Assembly (NCBI GenBank): GCA_947624535.1
Contig: CANQKU010000179.1
Location: forward strand, 1-6,512
Origin: an uncultured Bacilli bacterium
GTDB lineage: Bacteria > Bacillota_I > Bacilli_A > RF39 > UBA660
Direction: 5' to 3'
Length of the DNA: 6,512 nucleotides
A model generated the notes under the pieces. That model had not been told where the DNA came from. It did no database searches and saw only the letters and a list, made by a program, of their open reading frames with translations. Shown piece after piece: positions 1-6,302 of the stretch. The translations under genes were made by a program, and so were the position numbers. Positions within the stretch are counted from its first letter, which is position 1. Every line of letters starts with the position of its first letter.

Positions 1-39
1 TCCGCCTCCGACCCCCTCACCGGCTTTCTGCGGGACTAA
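1..39 (+). CDS. thiG: Thiazole synthase ThiG, C-terminal end only (partial)
   Basis: An open frame enters from the left edge and ends at TAA 37-39. Its last 12 residues read SASDPLTGFLRD, which matches the usual ThiG C-terminus (a Ser-rich turn followed by PLTGFL). ThiG condenses deoxyxylulose phosphate, the ThiS thiocarboxylate and dehydroglycine into the thiamine thiazole. It stands 12 bases ahead of thiH, which supplies its dehydroglycine, so the two are surely one operon. Only the tail is visible, so the name rests on this motif plus context. Confidence 0.75.
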   Translation, partial: SASDPLTGFLRD

Positions 40-51
40 GGGGGCGGGGAC

Positions 52-1305
52 ATGGAAAACCAGTTTTTTGTAGACTCGGAATACCTCTCCCCGGCGGCGC
101 TGGAGAAAAAGCACCGCCTGGAGCGGGACCCCGCCTCCCGCACCGACCCCATGGCCTATCTCCCCGGCATGGAGCGGATCGACTCCGACATTTCCTCCCA
201 GGTCATCGCCCAGATGGACGCCTACGACCCCGCCGCCTACACCCCCCGGGACGTGCGGGCGGCGCTGGAGCGGGAGGTGTGCTCCCCGGAGGACTTTAAG
301 GCCCTGCTCTCCCCGGCGGCGGAGCCCTTTTTGGAGCGGATGGCCCAGCGGGCCCGGGAGGAGACGGGCAAGCACTTCGGCAACACCGTCTACCTCTTCA
401 CCCCCCTCTACATCGCCAACTACTGCGAGAACTACTGCGTCTACTGCGGCTTCAACTGCTACAACCACATCCGCCGGATGAAGCTGGACCTGGACCAGAT
501 CCAGCGGGAGATGCAAGTCATCGCCCAGAGCGGCATGGAGGAGATCCTGCTCCTCACCGGCGAGAGCCGGGCCATGAGCGACGTGGCCTACATCGGCGAG
601 GCGTGCAAGCTGGCCCGGCAGTATTTCCGCATGGTGGGGCTGGAGATCTACCCGGTGAACACCGACGAGTACCGCTACCTCCACCAGTGCGGCGCGGACT
701 ATGTGACGGTGTTCCAGGAGACCTACGACGTGAAGAAGTACGAGACGCTGCACCTGATGGGCCACAAGCGGGTGTGGCCCTACCGCTTTGACGCCCAGGA
801 GCGGGCGCTGATGGCCGGGATGCGGGGGGTGGCCTTCTCCGCCCTGCTGGGCCTGTCCGACTTCCGCAAGGACGCCCTGGCCAGCGCCCTGCACGTCTAC
901 TACCTCCAGCGCAAGTACCCCCACGCGGAGATGAGCCTGTCCTGTCCCCGCCTGCGGCCCATCATCAACAACGACAAGGTCAGCCCCCTGGACGTGGGGG
1001 AGCGGCAGCTTTGCCAGATCCTCTGCGCCTACCGCATCTTCCTGCCCTATGTGGGCATCACCGTCTCCTCCCGGGAGAGCGCCGCCTTCCGAAACGGCAT
1101 CGTGAAGATCGCCGCCACCAAGATCTCCGCCGGGGTGTCCACCGGCGTGGGCGACCACGAGAGCAAGTACACCGGCAAGGCCGGGGCGGAGCCCCAGGGG
1201 GACGAGCAGTTTGAGATCAGCGACGCCCGCAGTCTGGAGGCCATGTACCGGGACATGGCCGGCGAGGGCCTCCAGCCGGTGCTCAACGACTACCTCTATG
1301 TCTGA
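52..1305 (+). CDS. thiH: 2-iminoacetate synthase ThiH (tyrosine lyase, radical SAM)
   Basis: A 417-residue radical-SAM enzyme that cleaves tyrosine to p-cresol and dehydroglycine (2-iminoacetate), the glycine-derived unit used by ThiG in anaerobic-style thiazole synthesis. The [4Fe-4S]/SAM site is C125-x3-C129-x2-C132, inside YCENYCVYCGF. Downstream, LLLTGES (about 165-171) fits the SAM-contacting glycine-rich strand, and GHKRVWPYRFD and CPRLRPIINN are typical ThiH blocks. The C-terminus (GLQPVLNDY) is also ThiH-like. The related HydG has an extra C-terminal cysteine cluster, absent here, which argues against HydG. It is roughly 40 residues longer than E. coli ThiH (length from memory), with the extra mostly N-terminal. 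The ATG at 52 follows a G-rich stretch (41-49) that could act as a weak ribosome site. It lies 12 bases after thiG and overlaps tenI by 8 bases. GC is very high (42 of 60 in 901-960). Confidence 0.95.
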   Translation: MENQFFVDSEYLSPAALEKKHRLERDPASRTDPMAYLPGMERIDSDISSQVIAQMDAYDPAAYTPRDVRAALEREVCSPEDFKALLSPAAEPFLERMAQRAREETGKHFGNTVYLFTPLYIANYCENYCVYCGFNCYNHIRRMKLDLDQIQREMQVIAQSGMEEILLLTGESRAMSDVAYIGEACKLARQYFRMVGLEIYPVNTDEYRYLHQCGADYVTVFQETYDVKKYETLHLMGHKRVWPYRFDAQERALMAGMRGVAFSALLGLSDFRKDALASALHVYYLQRKYPHAEMSLSCPRLRPIINNDKVSPLDVGERQLCQILCAYRIFLPYVGITVSSRESAAFRNGIVKIAATKISAGVSTGVGDHESKYTGKAGAEPQGDEQFEISDARSLEAMYRDMAGEGLQPVLNDYLYV

Positions 1306-1900
1306 CATCCTCATTGTCACCAATCGCGCCCTCTGCCAGGAGGACTTCCTTATCCGGCTGGAGCGGCTGGCGGAGGCCGGGTGTGGGGGGATCATCCTCC
1401 GGGAGAAGGACCTGTCCCCGGCGGCGTACCGGGCCCTGGCCGTCTCCGCCCGGGAGATCTGCGCCCGCCACGGCGTGCCCTGCATCCTCCACACCTTCTG
1501 GCAGACCGCCCTGGACCTGGGCGGGGAGGCGCTCCATATGCCCCTGCCCCTCCTGCGGCAGATGGCGCCGGGCGACCGGGGGCGGTTCGCCGTCCTGGGC
1601 GCGTCCTGCCATTCGCCGGAGGACGCCCGGGAGGCCCAGGCCCTGGGCTGTACCTACCTCACCGCCGGCCACGTGTTCGACACCGCCTGCAAGCAGGGCC
1701 TGCCCGGCCGGGGCCTGGACTTTCTGCGCCAGGTGTGCCAGGCCACCGATCTGCCCGTCTACGCCATCGGCGGTATCTCCCCATCCAACATCGCCGCCGT
1801 CCGCCGCACCGGCGCCGCCGGCGCCTGCCTCATGCGCCCCCCCATGACCACCCCCGACCCCGTTTCTCTCCTGACCTCCCTCCAACCCCCGTCCCCCTAA
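1298..1900 (+). CDS. tenI: TenI-like thiazole tautomerase (ThiE/TenI fold)
   Basis: A 200-residue TIM-barrel protein of the thiamine phosphate synthase/TenI superfamily. The phosphate-binding AIGGI (156-160) and REKD (35-38) are present. The ThiE substrate/magnesium signature is missing: the usual Asn-Asp is replaced by HT (65-66), and the HLGQxD strand reads HMPLP. Instead it has GASCHS with H105, and GHVFDT-x2-K (124-132) followed by GLPGRGL, which closely resemble B. subtilis TenI, whose histidine at this place is reported as the general base for thiazole tautomerisation (recalled, not aligned). So the likely role is aromatising the ThiG product. Many pipelines would label it thiamine phosphate synthase (thiE). 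The frame stays open further upstream, but the start is taken as ATG 1298-1300 because it overlaps the thiH stop (ATGTCTGA), needs no own ribosome site and begins right at the first beta strand (ILIVTNR). The tail is Pro-rich. Confidence 0.85.
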   Translation: MSDILIVTNRALCQEDFLIRLERLAEAGCGGIILREKDLSPAAYRALAVSAREICARHGVPCILHTFWQTALDLGGEALHMPLPLLRQMAPGDRGRFAVLGASCHSPEDAREAQALGCTYLTAGHVFDTACKQGLPGRGLDFLRQVCQATDLPVYAIGGISPSNIAAVRRTGAAGACLMRPPMTTPDPVSLLTSLQPPSP

Positions 1901-1910
1901 GATCAGACAT

Positions 1911-1951
1911 AATAAGGCGGTCAGTTTTGTGACAAAACTGACCGCCTTATT
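1911..1951. terminator. Two-way hairpin terminator between thi operon and methyltransferase operon
   Basis: A perfect 20-base inverted repeat (1911-1930 against 1932-1951) with one central base. The core is a GGCGGTCAG/CTGACCGCC stem with AT-rich ends. On the + strand the stem leads into TTATTTGG, and on the - strand into TTATTATG, so either transcript leaves a U-rich tail. It starts 10 bases after the tenI stop and ends 10 bases before the stop of the convergent methyltransferase gene, so it can end both. Confidence 0.9.
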
Positions 1952-1961
1952 TGGCACTGTA

Positions 1962-2897
1962 CTACGCCGATCCTTTATTCTGGTAGTTCACGATCAGAAC
2001 CTCCTCACTGCTGGAGGTTCGGTCCTTCGTGTGGTAATTTGAATTGGAATAGCTGTATCTGAGAGGGATAGCGGTATATTCCCTGTGGTCGGACAGCCAG
2101 TTCAAGAGGATCCTATTCTCCCGGCCCTTACTGCGGAGAACATTGGAAAGCGCAAAACGGACATGGTCCCTGTGGAGGCCGTCCAAAAAGGCCAGCAAAT
2201 CCAACTCGTCCCGCTCCCCCCAGCCGCCCCGTTCATTATAGGTCGCGCAGGTGATCAGGTATGGCGGATCGGCATAGACAAAGTCTTTGGGAGATAAATG
2301 CTCAGTGTCGACCTGGCGAAAATCCCGGCAGGTAAATTGGCAGTCTTGCTCCTGTATGCGGGCGATAAAAGCGGAGAGTTTTTGTTGCATTTGCGCGTTG
2401 AAATCGCGCTTGCCCACAGGGAGATTATATTCTCCCTTTCGATTATAACGGATCTGATTGTTGAAGGCGTAAACAATGGTGACATAGTACAGGATGTAGA
2501 AGTAGTAGTCCCACGGTCCTTCTTTGATCCTTCGGTTCAACTCAGCGCGCAGGCGCAGAAATTTCTCCCGGTTATACTCGGCCAGTCCTGTGCTGCCGTC
2601 ACAGTGATAGAAGGCATACCCGTTTTTGCTCACCAAAGACAACTGGTACTGGTCAATAATTTGATATACCCACTCGAAGACGGACGCCTCATCCAAATTT
2701 TTAAGCGTGTTATAAAGATACAAGAGATTTTGATCGATATCGTTGTAAACCACTCGGTTCGCAGGCACATTCAAGCCCACATTGCAGCCGCCACAAAAGA
2801 GATCGACAAAAGTGTTGATGTTCTCGGGAAACAGCGGAAGAATTTGAGGGAGCAGTTTATATTTTCCCCCGGTATAATTGAGGGGAGAGGCAATCAC
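1962..2897 (-). CDS. Dam-like N6-adenine DNA methyltransferase (second gene of R-M operon)
   Basis: A 311-residue alpha-class (D12/Dam-type) adenine methyltransferase that transfers the SAM methyl group to adenine N6 in DNA. In order: motif X NYTGGK (7-12); motif I VDLFCGG (31-37), the SAM loop; acidic NDID (52-55); the Dam-type FNNQIRYNRKGEYNLPVGKR block (145-164), in the region used for target contacts; catalytic DPPY (210-213); and a C-terminal SSSEEVLIVNY strand typical of this class. The length fits a single-domain enzyme. It starts at GTG 2897, with GGGGAGG lying in the 3' end of the upstream gene about 8 bases before it. It begins 3 bases after that gene's stop, so translation is probably coupled. 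Its role is to protect one strand of the site cut by the endonuclease at 4206-6302. The exact target cannot be read from the sequence. GC is lower than in the thi genes (21 of 60 in 2701-2760). Confidence 0.93.
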   Translation of the reverse strand: MIASPLNYTGGKYKLLPQILPLFPENINTFVDLFCGGCNVGLNVPANRVVYNDIDQNLLYLYNTLKNLDEASVFEWVYQIIDQYQLSLVSKNGYAFYHCDGSTGLAEYNREKFLRLRAELNRRIKEGPWDYYFYILYYVTIVYAFNNQIRYNRKGEYNLPVGKRDFNAQMQQKLSAFIARIQEQDCQFTCRDFRQVDTEHLSPKDFVYADPPYLITCATYNERGGWGERDELDLLAFLDGLHRDHVRFALSNVLRSKGRENRILLNWLSDHREYTAIPLRYSYSNSNYHTKDRTSSSEEVLIVNYQNKGSA

Positions 2898-2900
2898 CCT

Positions 2901-3950
2901 TTACCCCTCCCCTTCGTCGCAGATACACAAAAACAGCCGCTCGGCGTTATCGCTTATGTCCGATTGGCCGGCGCTAAATGCCTTATATACGGACGAGAAG
3001 ATCTTAACTTCGCCCCGGGTGCGAAGGATCCGCAGAATGTCCTCATCCGTCAGTTTCGCATTGGAACGGCTATTTCCCTTGGTTGCCATATTGTTGTAGG
3101 AAAGCAGGATATAGCGCGCCTGGATGTCCGCAACGAGCGACTCAAACGCGGTAACGGCCTCGCGGGTACAATAGCGGCTCTTCAGACGGCGGCGATCCAT
3201 CTTGCGGGCCACGCCGAACACCTCCGGCTTCTCCCACCGGGCTACATTTTCCAGCAGGTGATAGGTGTCGCAGTATTGTCGGGAATTGTAGGGGGGGTCA
3301 ATATAGACCAGATCCGCCGTAATGCGCTTTACAAGGTTGTTCGCATCTTCGTTAAAGCACTGGTTTTCAGGATCGTTGTCCTGGGGGGCCAGAGGAAGTC
3401 GCAACTCCAAAGGCTGATCGGATGTGGCGCCTTGCCGGAAAGCATCATAATGGCCGCAGGTAAGGGCAATCTTATCCATGGCGTACAGCAGAGAGGTGAT
3501 CAGGATCGCTCGCTCACGGTGGTTCAGTTCCCCTTGGTGAAACCGCCGTTCAATATCCCCGCGGATGAAACCGATCTTGGCGCAGTCGTCCCGGCTGAAA
3601 TAGGTGCCCGCAAAGTTTTGGGTCATATAGTTCTCTTCTGCCACAATTACCGTGTTGTAGTACACCACAAGCTCCGCTATCTTGGCCGGATCATAAGGCT
3701 GGGCGCCGAACCAGGCAAAGTTGCAGACGTAATTGCTGTACATAATGTCATTGGTGATGAGCCGTTTGTCCGAAAAGGCGGAGGAGACCGCGCCGGTGCC
3801 GGCAAAAATATCGGCAACCACCTGAATGTCCCGGCACTCGCGCTCCACCACACCGGAGATGAAGGGCAGCAGACGATACTTGTTCCCCAAATAGCGGCGA
3901 TTGTTGATGAGGGTGGTTTTGTACGAGCCGATCGATTTCGCAGTTTCCAT
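2901..3950 (-). CDS. FokI/StsI-like N6-adenine DNA methyltransferase (first gene of R-M operon)
   Basis: A 349-residue adenine methyltransferase of a different lineage from its downstream partner. Motif X reads RRYLGNKYRLLPFI (18-31), motif I ADIFAGTG (46-53), an acidic TNDI follows (66-69), and the catalytic motif is DPPYNSRQYCDTYHLLE (218-234). The NSRQY-x4-YH-x-LE extension after DPPY is, as I recall, characteristic of methyltransferases paired with type IIS enzymes such as FokI and StsI. It would methylate the adenine on the strand not served by the Dam-like enzyme. The frame is open back to a GTG at 3995, but ATG 3948-3950 is preferred: AGGGGGTG (3963-3956) stands 5 bases before it, and the homologous region starts only about 18 residues in. 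It is transcribed from the promoter at 4058-4086 with a leader of about 100 bases. It ends TAA 3 bases before the next gene. Confidence 0.93.
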   Translation of the reverse strand: METAKSIGSYKTTLINNRRYLGNKYRLLPFISGVVERECRDIQVVADIFAGTGAVSSAFSDKRLITNDIMYSNYVCNFAWFGAQPYDPAKIAELVVYYNTVIVAEENYMTQNFAGTYFSRDDCAKIGFIRGDIERRFHQGELNHRERAILITSLLYAMDKIALTCGHYDAFRQGATSDQPLELRLPLAPQDNDPENQCFNEDANNLVKRITADLVYIDPPYNSRQYCDTYHLLENVARWEKPEVFGVARKMDRRRLKSRYCTREAVTAFESLVADIQARYILLSYNNMATKGNSRSNAKLTDEDILRILRTRGEVKIFSSVYKAFSAGQSDISDNAERLFLCICDEGEG

Positions 3951-3955
3951 CCTCT

Positions 3956-3963
3956 CACCCCCT
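3956..3963 (-). promoter_or_regulatory. Ribosome binding site that decides the start of the FokI-like methyltransferase
   Basis: On the - strand AGGGGGTG precedes ATG 3950-3948 by 5 bases (AGAGG). This favours that ATG over the upstream in-frame GTG at 3995-3993, which has no comparable purine run in front of it. Confidence 0.7.
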
Positions 3964-4057
3964 GCATCTTTTTGGTTCTGCCCATATCTTCGCACACAAA
4001 CAGTCCCATAATCCGTACTATATAGGCGGAGATACGCTTTTTTCGCTTTCTGCGCTT

Positions 4058-4086
4058 ATTATAGCGCCGTGCGGCGTAATCGTCAA
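4058..4086 (-). promoter_or_regulatory. Promoter of the two-methyltransferase operon
   Basis: On the - strand: -35 TTGACG (4086-4081), a 17-base spacer, and a perfect -10 TATAAT (4063-4058). Transcription would begin near 4051, leaving a leader of about 100 bases before ATG 3950. The spacer contains the palindrome CGCCG-TG-CGGCG. This is a textbook sigma-70/sigma-A promoter. Confidence 0.88.
4065..4076. promoter_or_regulatory. Candidate operator palindrome inside the methyltransferase promoter
   Basis: CGCCG (4065-4069) and CGGCG (4072-4076) form an inverted repeat around TG. It fills the middle of the 17-base spacer between -35 and -10. A protein bound here would block RNA polymerase, so it is a plausible operator for autorepression by a methyltransferase. 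No regulator is encoded nearby, and a chance palindrome is possible. Confidence 0.35.
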
Positions 4087-4138
4087 CATTTTTTCGCAGT
4101 TTTACTTTGTATTTCGCCGAAAAATAGGGAAATATGCG

Positions 4139-4167
4139 TTGACGAGCAAAGATCTGTACAGTATAAT
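4139..4167 (+). promoter_or_regulatory. Promoter of the restriction endonuclease gene
   Basis: The -35 TTGACG (4139-4144), a 17-base spacer (4145-4161) and a perfect -10 TATAAT (4162-4167) predict a start near 4174 and a leader of about 32 bases before ATG 4206. The hexamers and spacing are the same as in the divergent methyltransferase promoter. The spacer carries AGATCT (4150-4155) and the 8-base palindrome CTGTACAG (4154-4161). Confidence 0.9.
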
Positions 4168-4191
4168 AAAAAACACTGCGGCAAGGCGTTG

Positions 4192-4198
4192 AAGGAGG
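4192..4198 (+). promoter_or_regulatory. Ribosome binding site that decides the endonuclease start
   Basis: AAGGAGG lies only one base before the first in-frame ATG (4200) but 7 bases before the second (4206). Normal spacing therefore selects ATG 4206. Confidence 0.85.
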
Positions 4199-4205
4199 GA
4201 TGGAA

Positions 4206-6302
4206 ATGCAAGTCAATTCCGGCCAGATTTTCAATCTTTGGGACACAAACGGAAGGCGCAGCGACGTACTGAACGCGCTGAGGATCTACCTTGAGATCCT
4301 TCGGGAGATCAAGGCGGAGTATCCCGACGAGAGGTGGGCCGCCTACCCGGCCAGCATCGCCCAATTTATCTTTTACCAGAGAGCCATTGAGCGTTCGCCG
4401 GAGGTGTTCCAAAGGCATGACAAATATGATGCGCTCATGGAGCACCTGGGGGATGACCTACCCGCGTTTCTGAGCAGAGATGCGGCGTTTTCCCTCTCCA
4501 CCCATGACAGAAACGTTCTGGATGAAGCTGTGGAGCAGCGCGCCAGGCACTATACCAGCAACCTGGTCAAGATCGGCCTTGCCGATTCCAAGCGCAACGA
4601 ATCTGCTGTGGGCACTGCCTTTTTGAGAGAACGCATTGTCCGGGATCCCCTTGAGGAAACCCTGCCCATCAACGATACCAACCTTCTGTTGCTCCGCCAA
4701 CTCCTGAAACTGCGGATCTTCTCCAAGCCAATAGATGGAAGGATGTCTTTCTACTCCCCGTGCATCATGGCGCTTCTCTTATTGCTGGCCAATGATACGG
4801 TGGACCACAGCGCCCTTATGGCGGTGGTACAGGGTCTTGATCCCTATTTGGATGAAGCCGGCAAGGCGTTTGTTTTCGCGAACATTGGAACGGTATCCGC
4901 GATCGAAGAGCGGCTCTACCAGGTTCAGGTGGATATTCCCGCAGAGTTTCAAAAAGCAGAACTACTGCAAGAGGGGGAGTTCTCCCGATACATCAGGAAT
5001 CGGAAGTCGGGTCATCAGGTAGCTGTCTATTATGCTTTTTACAAAGCTCTTTACCGCTTTTGGCAAGAGAAGAATGAGGATACATATGGCGCGCTGATGG
5101 ATGTTCTCAGCGGCCGTGGGAAAATCGCGCTGCAAAAAGCGTTTGGATGCGGGAAGACGATTTTTGATGTGGGACGCGGACACGAACTCACGTTGGACGA
5201 GTTTTGGGAGAAAAACCACGACCATATGCTTTTGGCAAGCGAGACATTTAACCGTGATTTTTATTTGGCGTACAGCAAGTCGAACCGAGCCGATGACATT
5301 CGGGAATACGAGGACACAACAGAGCGACTTCTCAGCGCGACCGGCCTGCTCAAATTTGACCCTCTCCCCGAGTTGGCGTTCAAGGAGCTGTTGTCCCAAA
5401 TTTTTGATGAGGACGTACTTGCGGCGCACGTCTTTGGAACAATGACCGAGGCGGAGTATCAGACCTACGAGGAGGATATCGACGGGGAATTCATGTCAAA
5501 CCGTTCCTTGGCAGAAATACTGGGCTATGATGCGGGGCAAATCGCTGGCAAGATCGCCGAAATTGAAAAGCGGCTCGGCGTAACGGGCAGAGAGAACATT
5601 CGCGGCATTATGCGCTCCAAGGCCAGGGACGATTTCATCCGGCACATTGAAAGCAAATATACAAAGGAGCGCATTTTGGAGCTTTTGCCCCTGTTCTCAG
5701 ACAGGAAAAATGACAAAAAGATCCAGGACGCTGTGAATAAGGCCGCATCCGTTCCCACCATATACGAGTACATTGTAGGCATTGCGTGGTATTATATTTC
5801 CGGCAAAAACTTTGACCTATATGCCAGCTTTAACCTCACGCTGGATGCGGATTTTGAGCCGGTGTTCCACGCCGGCGGCGGGGATGGGGATATCGTCGTC
5901 CGCTATGACGACCTCGCTGTGATGTTGGAAGTAACGTTGATGAACAAGCAGGCGCAGAAGCGTGGAGAATGGGAACCGGTACTGCGACATTCGCTCAATC
6001 TGAAGGCCAGCGAGGCGCCCAAAGCGGTCATCACCTTCTTCGTGGCCAACGAACTGGATCACAACACCACGAACATCTGGCGGGCGGTGGCGGCCGCAAC
6101 GCTGGAGTCCACAAATACACACGAGCAGGTCGACGGCGTAGTCATTATGCCATTTACGACAAAGGAGATCACTGGCATATTAGACGCCGGTGTGCCAAGC
6201 GAGAAAATCATTGCTCAGGTTTTCCGCTCCTTCGCGCAGGTCTCGCAAATCACAGATGCCGCATGGAAAACAGAAATCATGGCCCAGTTGCTTCCATCAT
6301 AA
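4206..6302 (+). CDS. AlwI/BstNBI-family type IIS restriction endonuclease
   Basis: A 698-residue nuclease that should cut DNA at a fixed distance from an asymmetric site. The nuclease core is C-terminal: FHAGGGDGDIVV (554-565) supplies the acidic D560/D562, LEVTL (574-578) supplies the catalytic E575 with Thr in place of the usual Lys, and the block GEWEPVLRH (587-595) follows. The sequence H-x-G/P-G...DI...EVTL...E-x-x-P-V-x-R-H is, from memory, the signature of the AlwI, PleI/MlyI and N.BstNBI family. The first 500 or so residues are largely helical and would hold the DNA-recognition part, as in BstNBI-type enzymes. There is no signal peptide or membrane segment; LLLLLANDT (190s) is a buried helix. 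It is longer than the roughly 600 residues I recall for BstNBI. The gene is divergent from its two methyltransferases. The start at ATG 4206, not 4200, rests on ribosome-site spacing. It could be a strand nickase rather than a double-strand cutter; the sequence alone does not settle this. Confidence 0.88.
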   Translation: MQVNSGQIFNLWDTNGRRSDVLNALRIYLEILREIKAEYPDERWAAYPASIAQFIFYQRAIERSPEVFQRHDKYDALMEHLGDDLPAFLSRDAAFSLSTHDRNVLDEAVEQRARHYTSNLVKIGLADSKRNESAVGTAFLRERIVRDPLEETLPINDTNLLLLRQLLKLRIFSKPIDGRMSFYSPCIMALLLLLANDTVDHSALMAVVQGLDPYLDEAGKAFVFANIGTVSAIEERLYQVQVDIPAEFQKAELLQEGEFSRYIRNRKSGHQVAVYYAFYKALYRFWQEKNEDTYGALMDVLSGRGKIALQKAFGCGKTIFDVGRGHELTLDEFWEKNHDHMLLASETFNRDFYLAYSKSNRADDIREYEDTTERLLSATGLLKFDPLPELAFKELLSQIFDEDVLAAHVFGTMTEAEYQTYEEDIDGEFMSNRSLAEILGYDAGQIAGKIAEIEKRLGVTGRENIRGIMRSKARDDFIRHIESKYTKERILELLPLFSDRKNDKKIQDAVNKAASVPTIYEYIVGIAWYYISGKNFDLYASFNLTLDADFEPVFHAGGGDGDIVVRYDDLAVMLEVTLMNKQAQKRGEWEPVLRHSLNLKASEAPKAVITFFVANELDHNTTNIWRAVAAATLESTNTHEQVDGVVIMPFTTKEITGILDAGVPSEKIIAQVFRSFAQVSQITDAAWKTEIMAQLLPS

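Noticed and set aside
52..1305. Whether the radical-SAM gene could be HydG (hydrogenase maturation)
   Set aside because: The extra C-terminal CX2C cluster of HydG is missing, the tail is ThiH-like, and thiG and tenI flank it.
1283..1957. A 224-codon - strand frame opposite tenI
   Set aside because: Its composition (Gly, Ala, Gln, Arg rich) is typical of the antisense of a very GC-rich gene. It runs through the terminator hairpin, while tenI has clear family motifs.
1950..1960. Partial match of TTTGGCACTGT to the tRNA 3' end sequence TTTGGCGCAGT at 6434-6444, a possible attachment-site remnant
   Set aside because: Only 9 of 11 bases match, both copies simply follow terminator hairpins, and there is no integrase in the window.
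2298..4025. A long + strand open frame of 575 codons opposite the two methyltransferases
   Set aside because: It spans two real - strand genes that carry full methyltransferase motifs. Its translation shows no recognisable domain, and it would run across the junction between the two genes and into the promoter leader. It is an antisense shadow.
4001..4170. Search for a controller (C) protein gene or C-box (GACT-N3-AGTC type) between the divergent genes
   Set aside because: No small helix-turn-helix frame fits in the gap, and I see no such box. Regulation must rely on something else or be encoded outside the window.
3677..4246. A - strand frame overlapping the methyltransferase leader and 5' end
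   Set aside because: It reads through both divergent promoters and the main gene in another frame, has no good ribosome site, and its product is low-complexity basic sequence.
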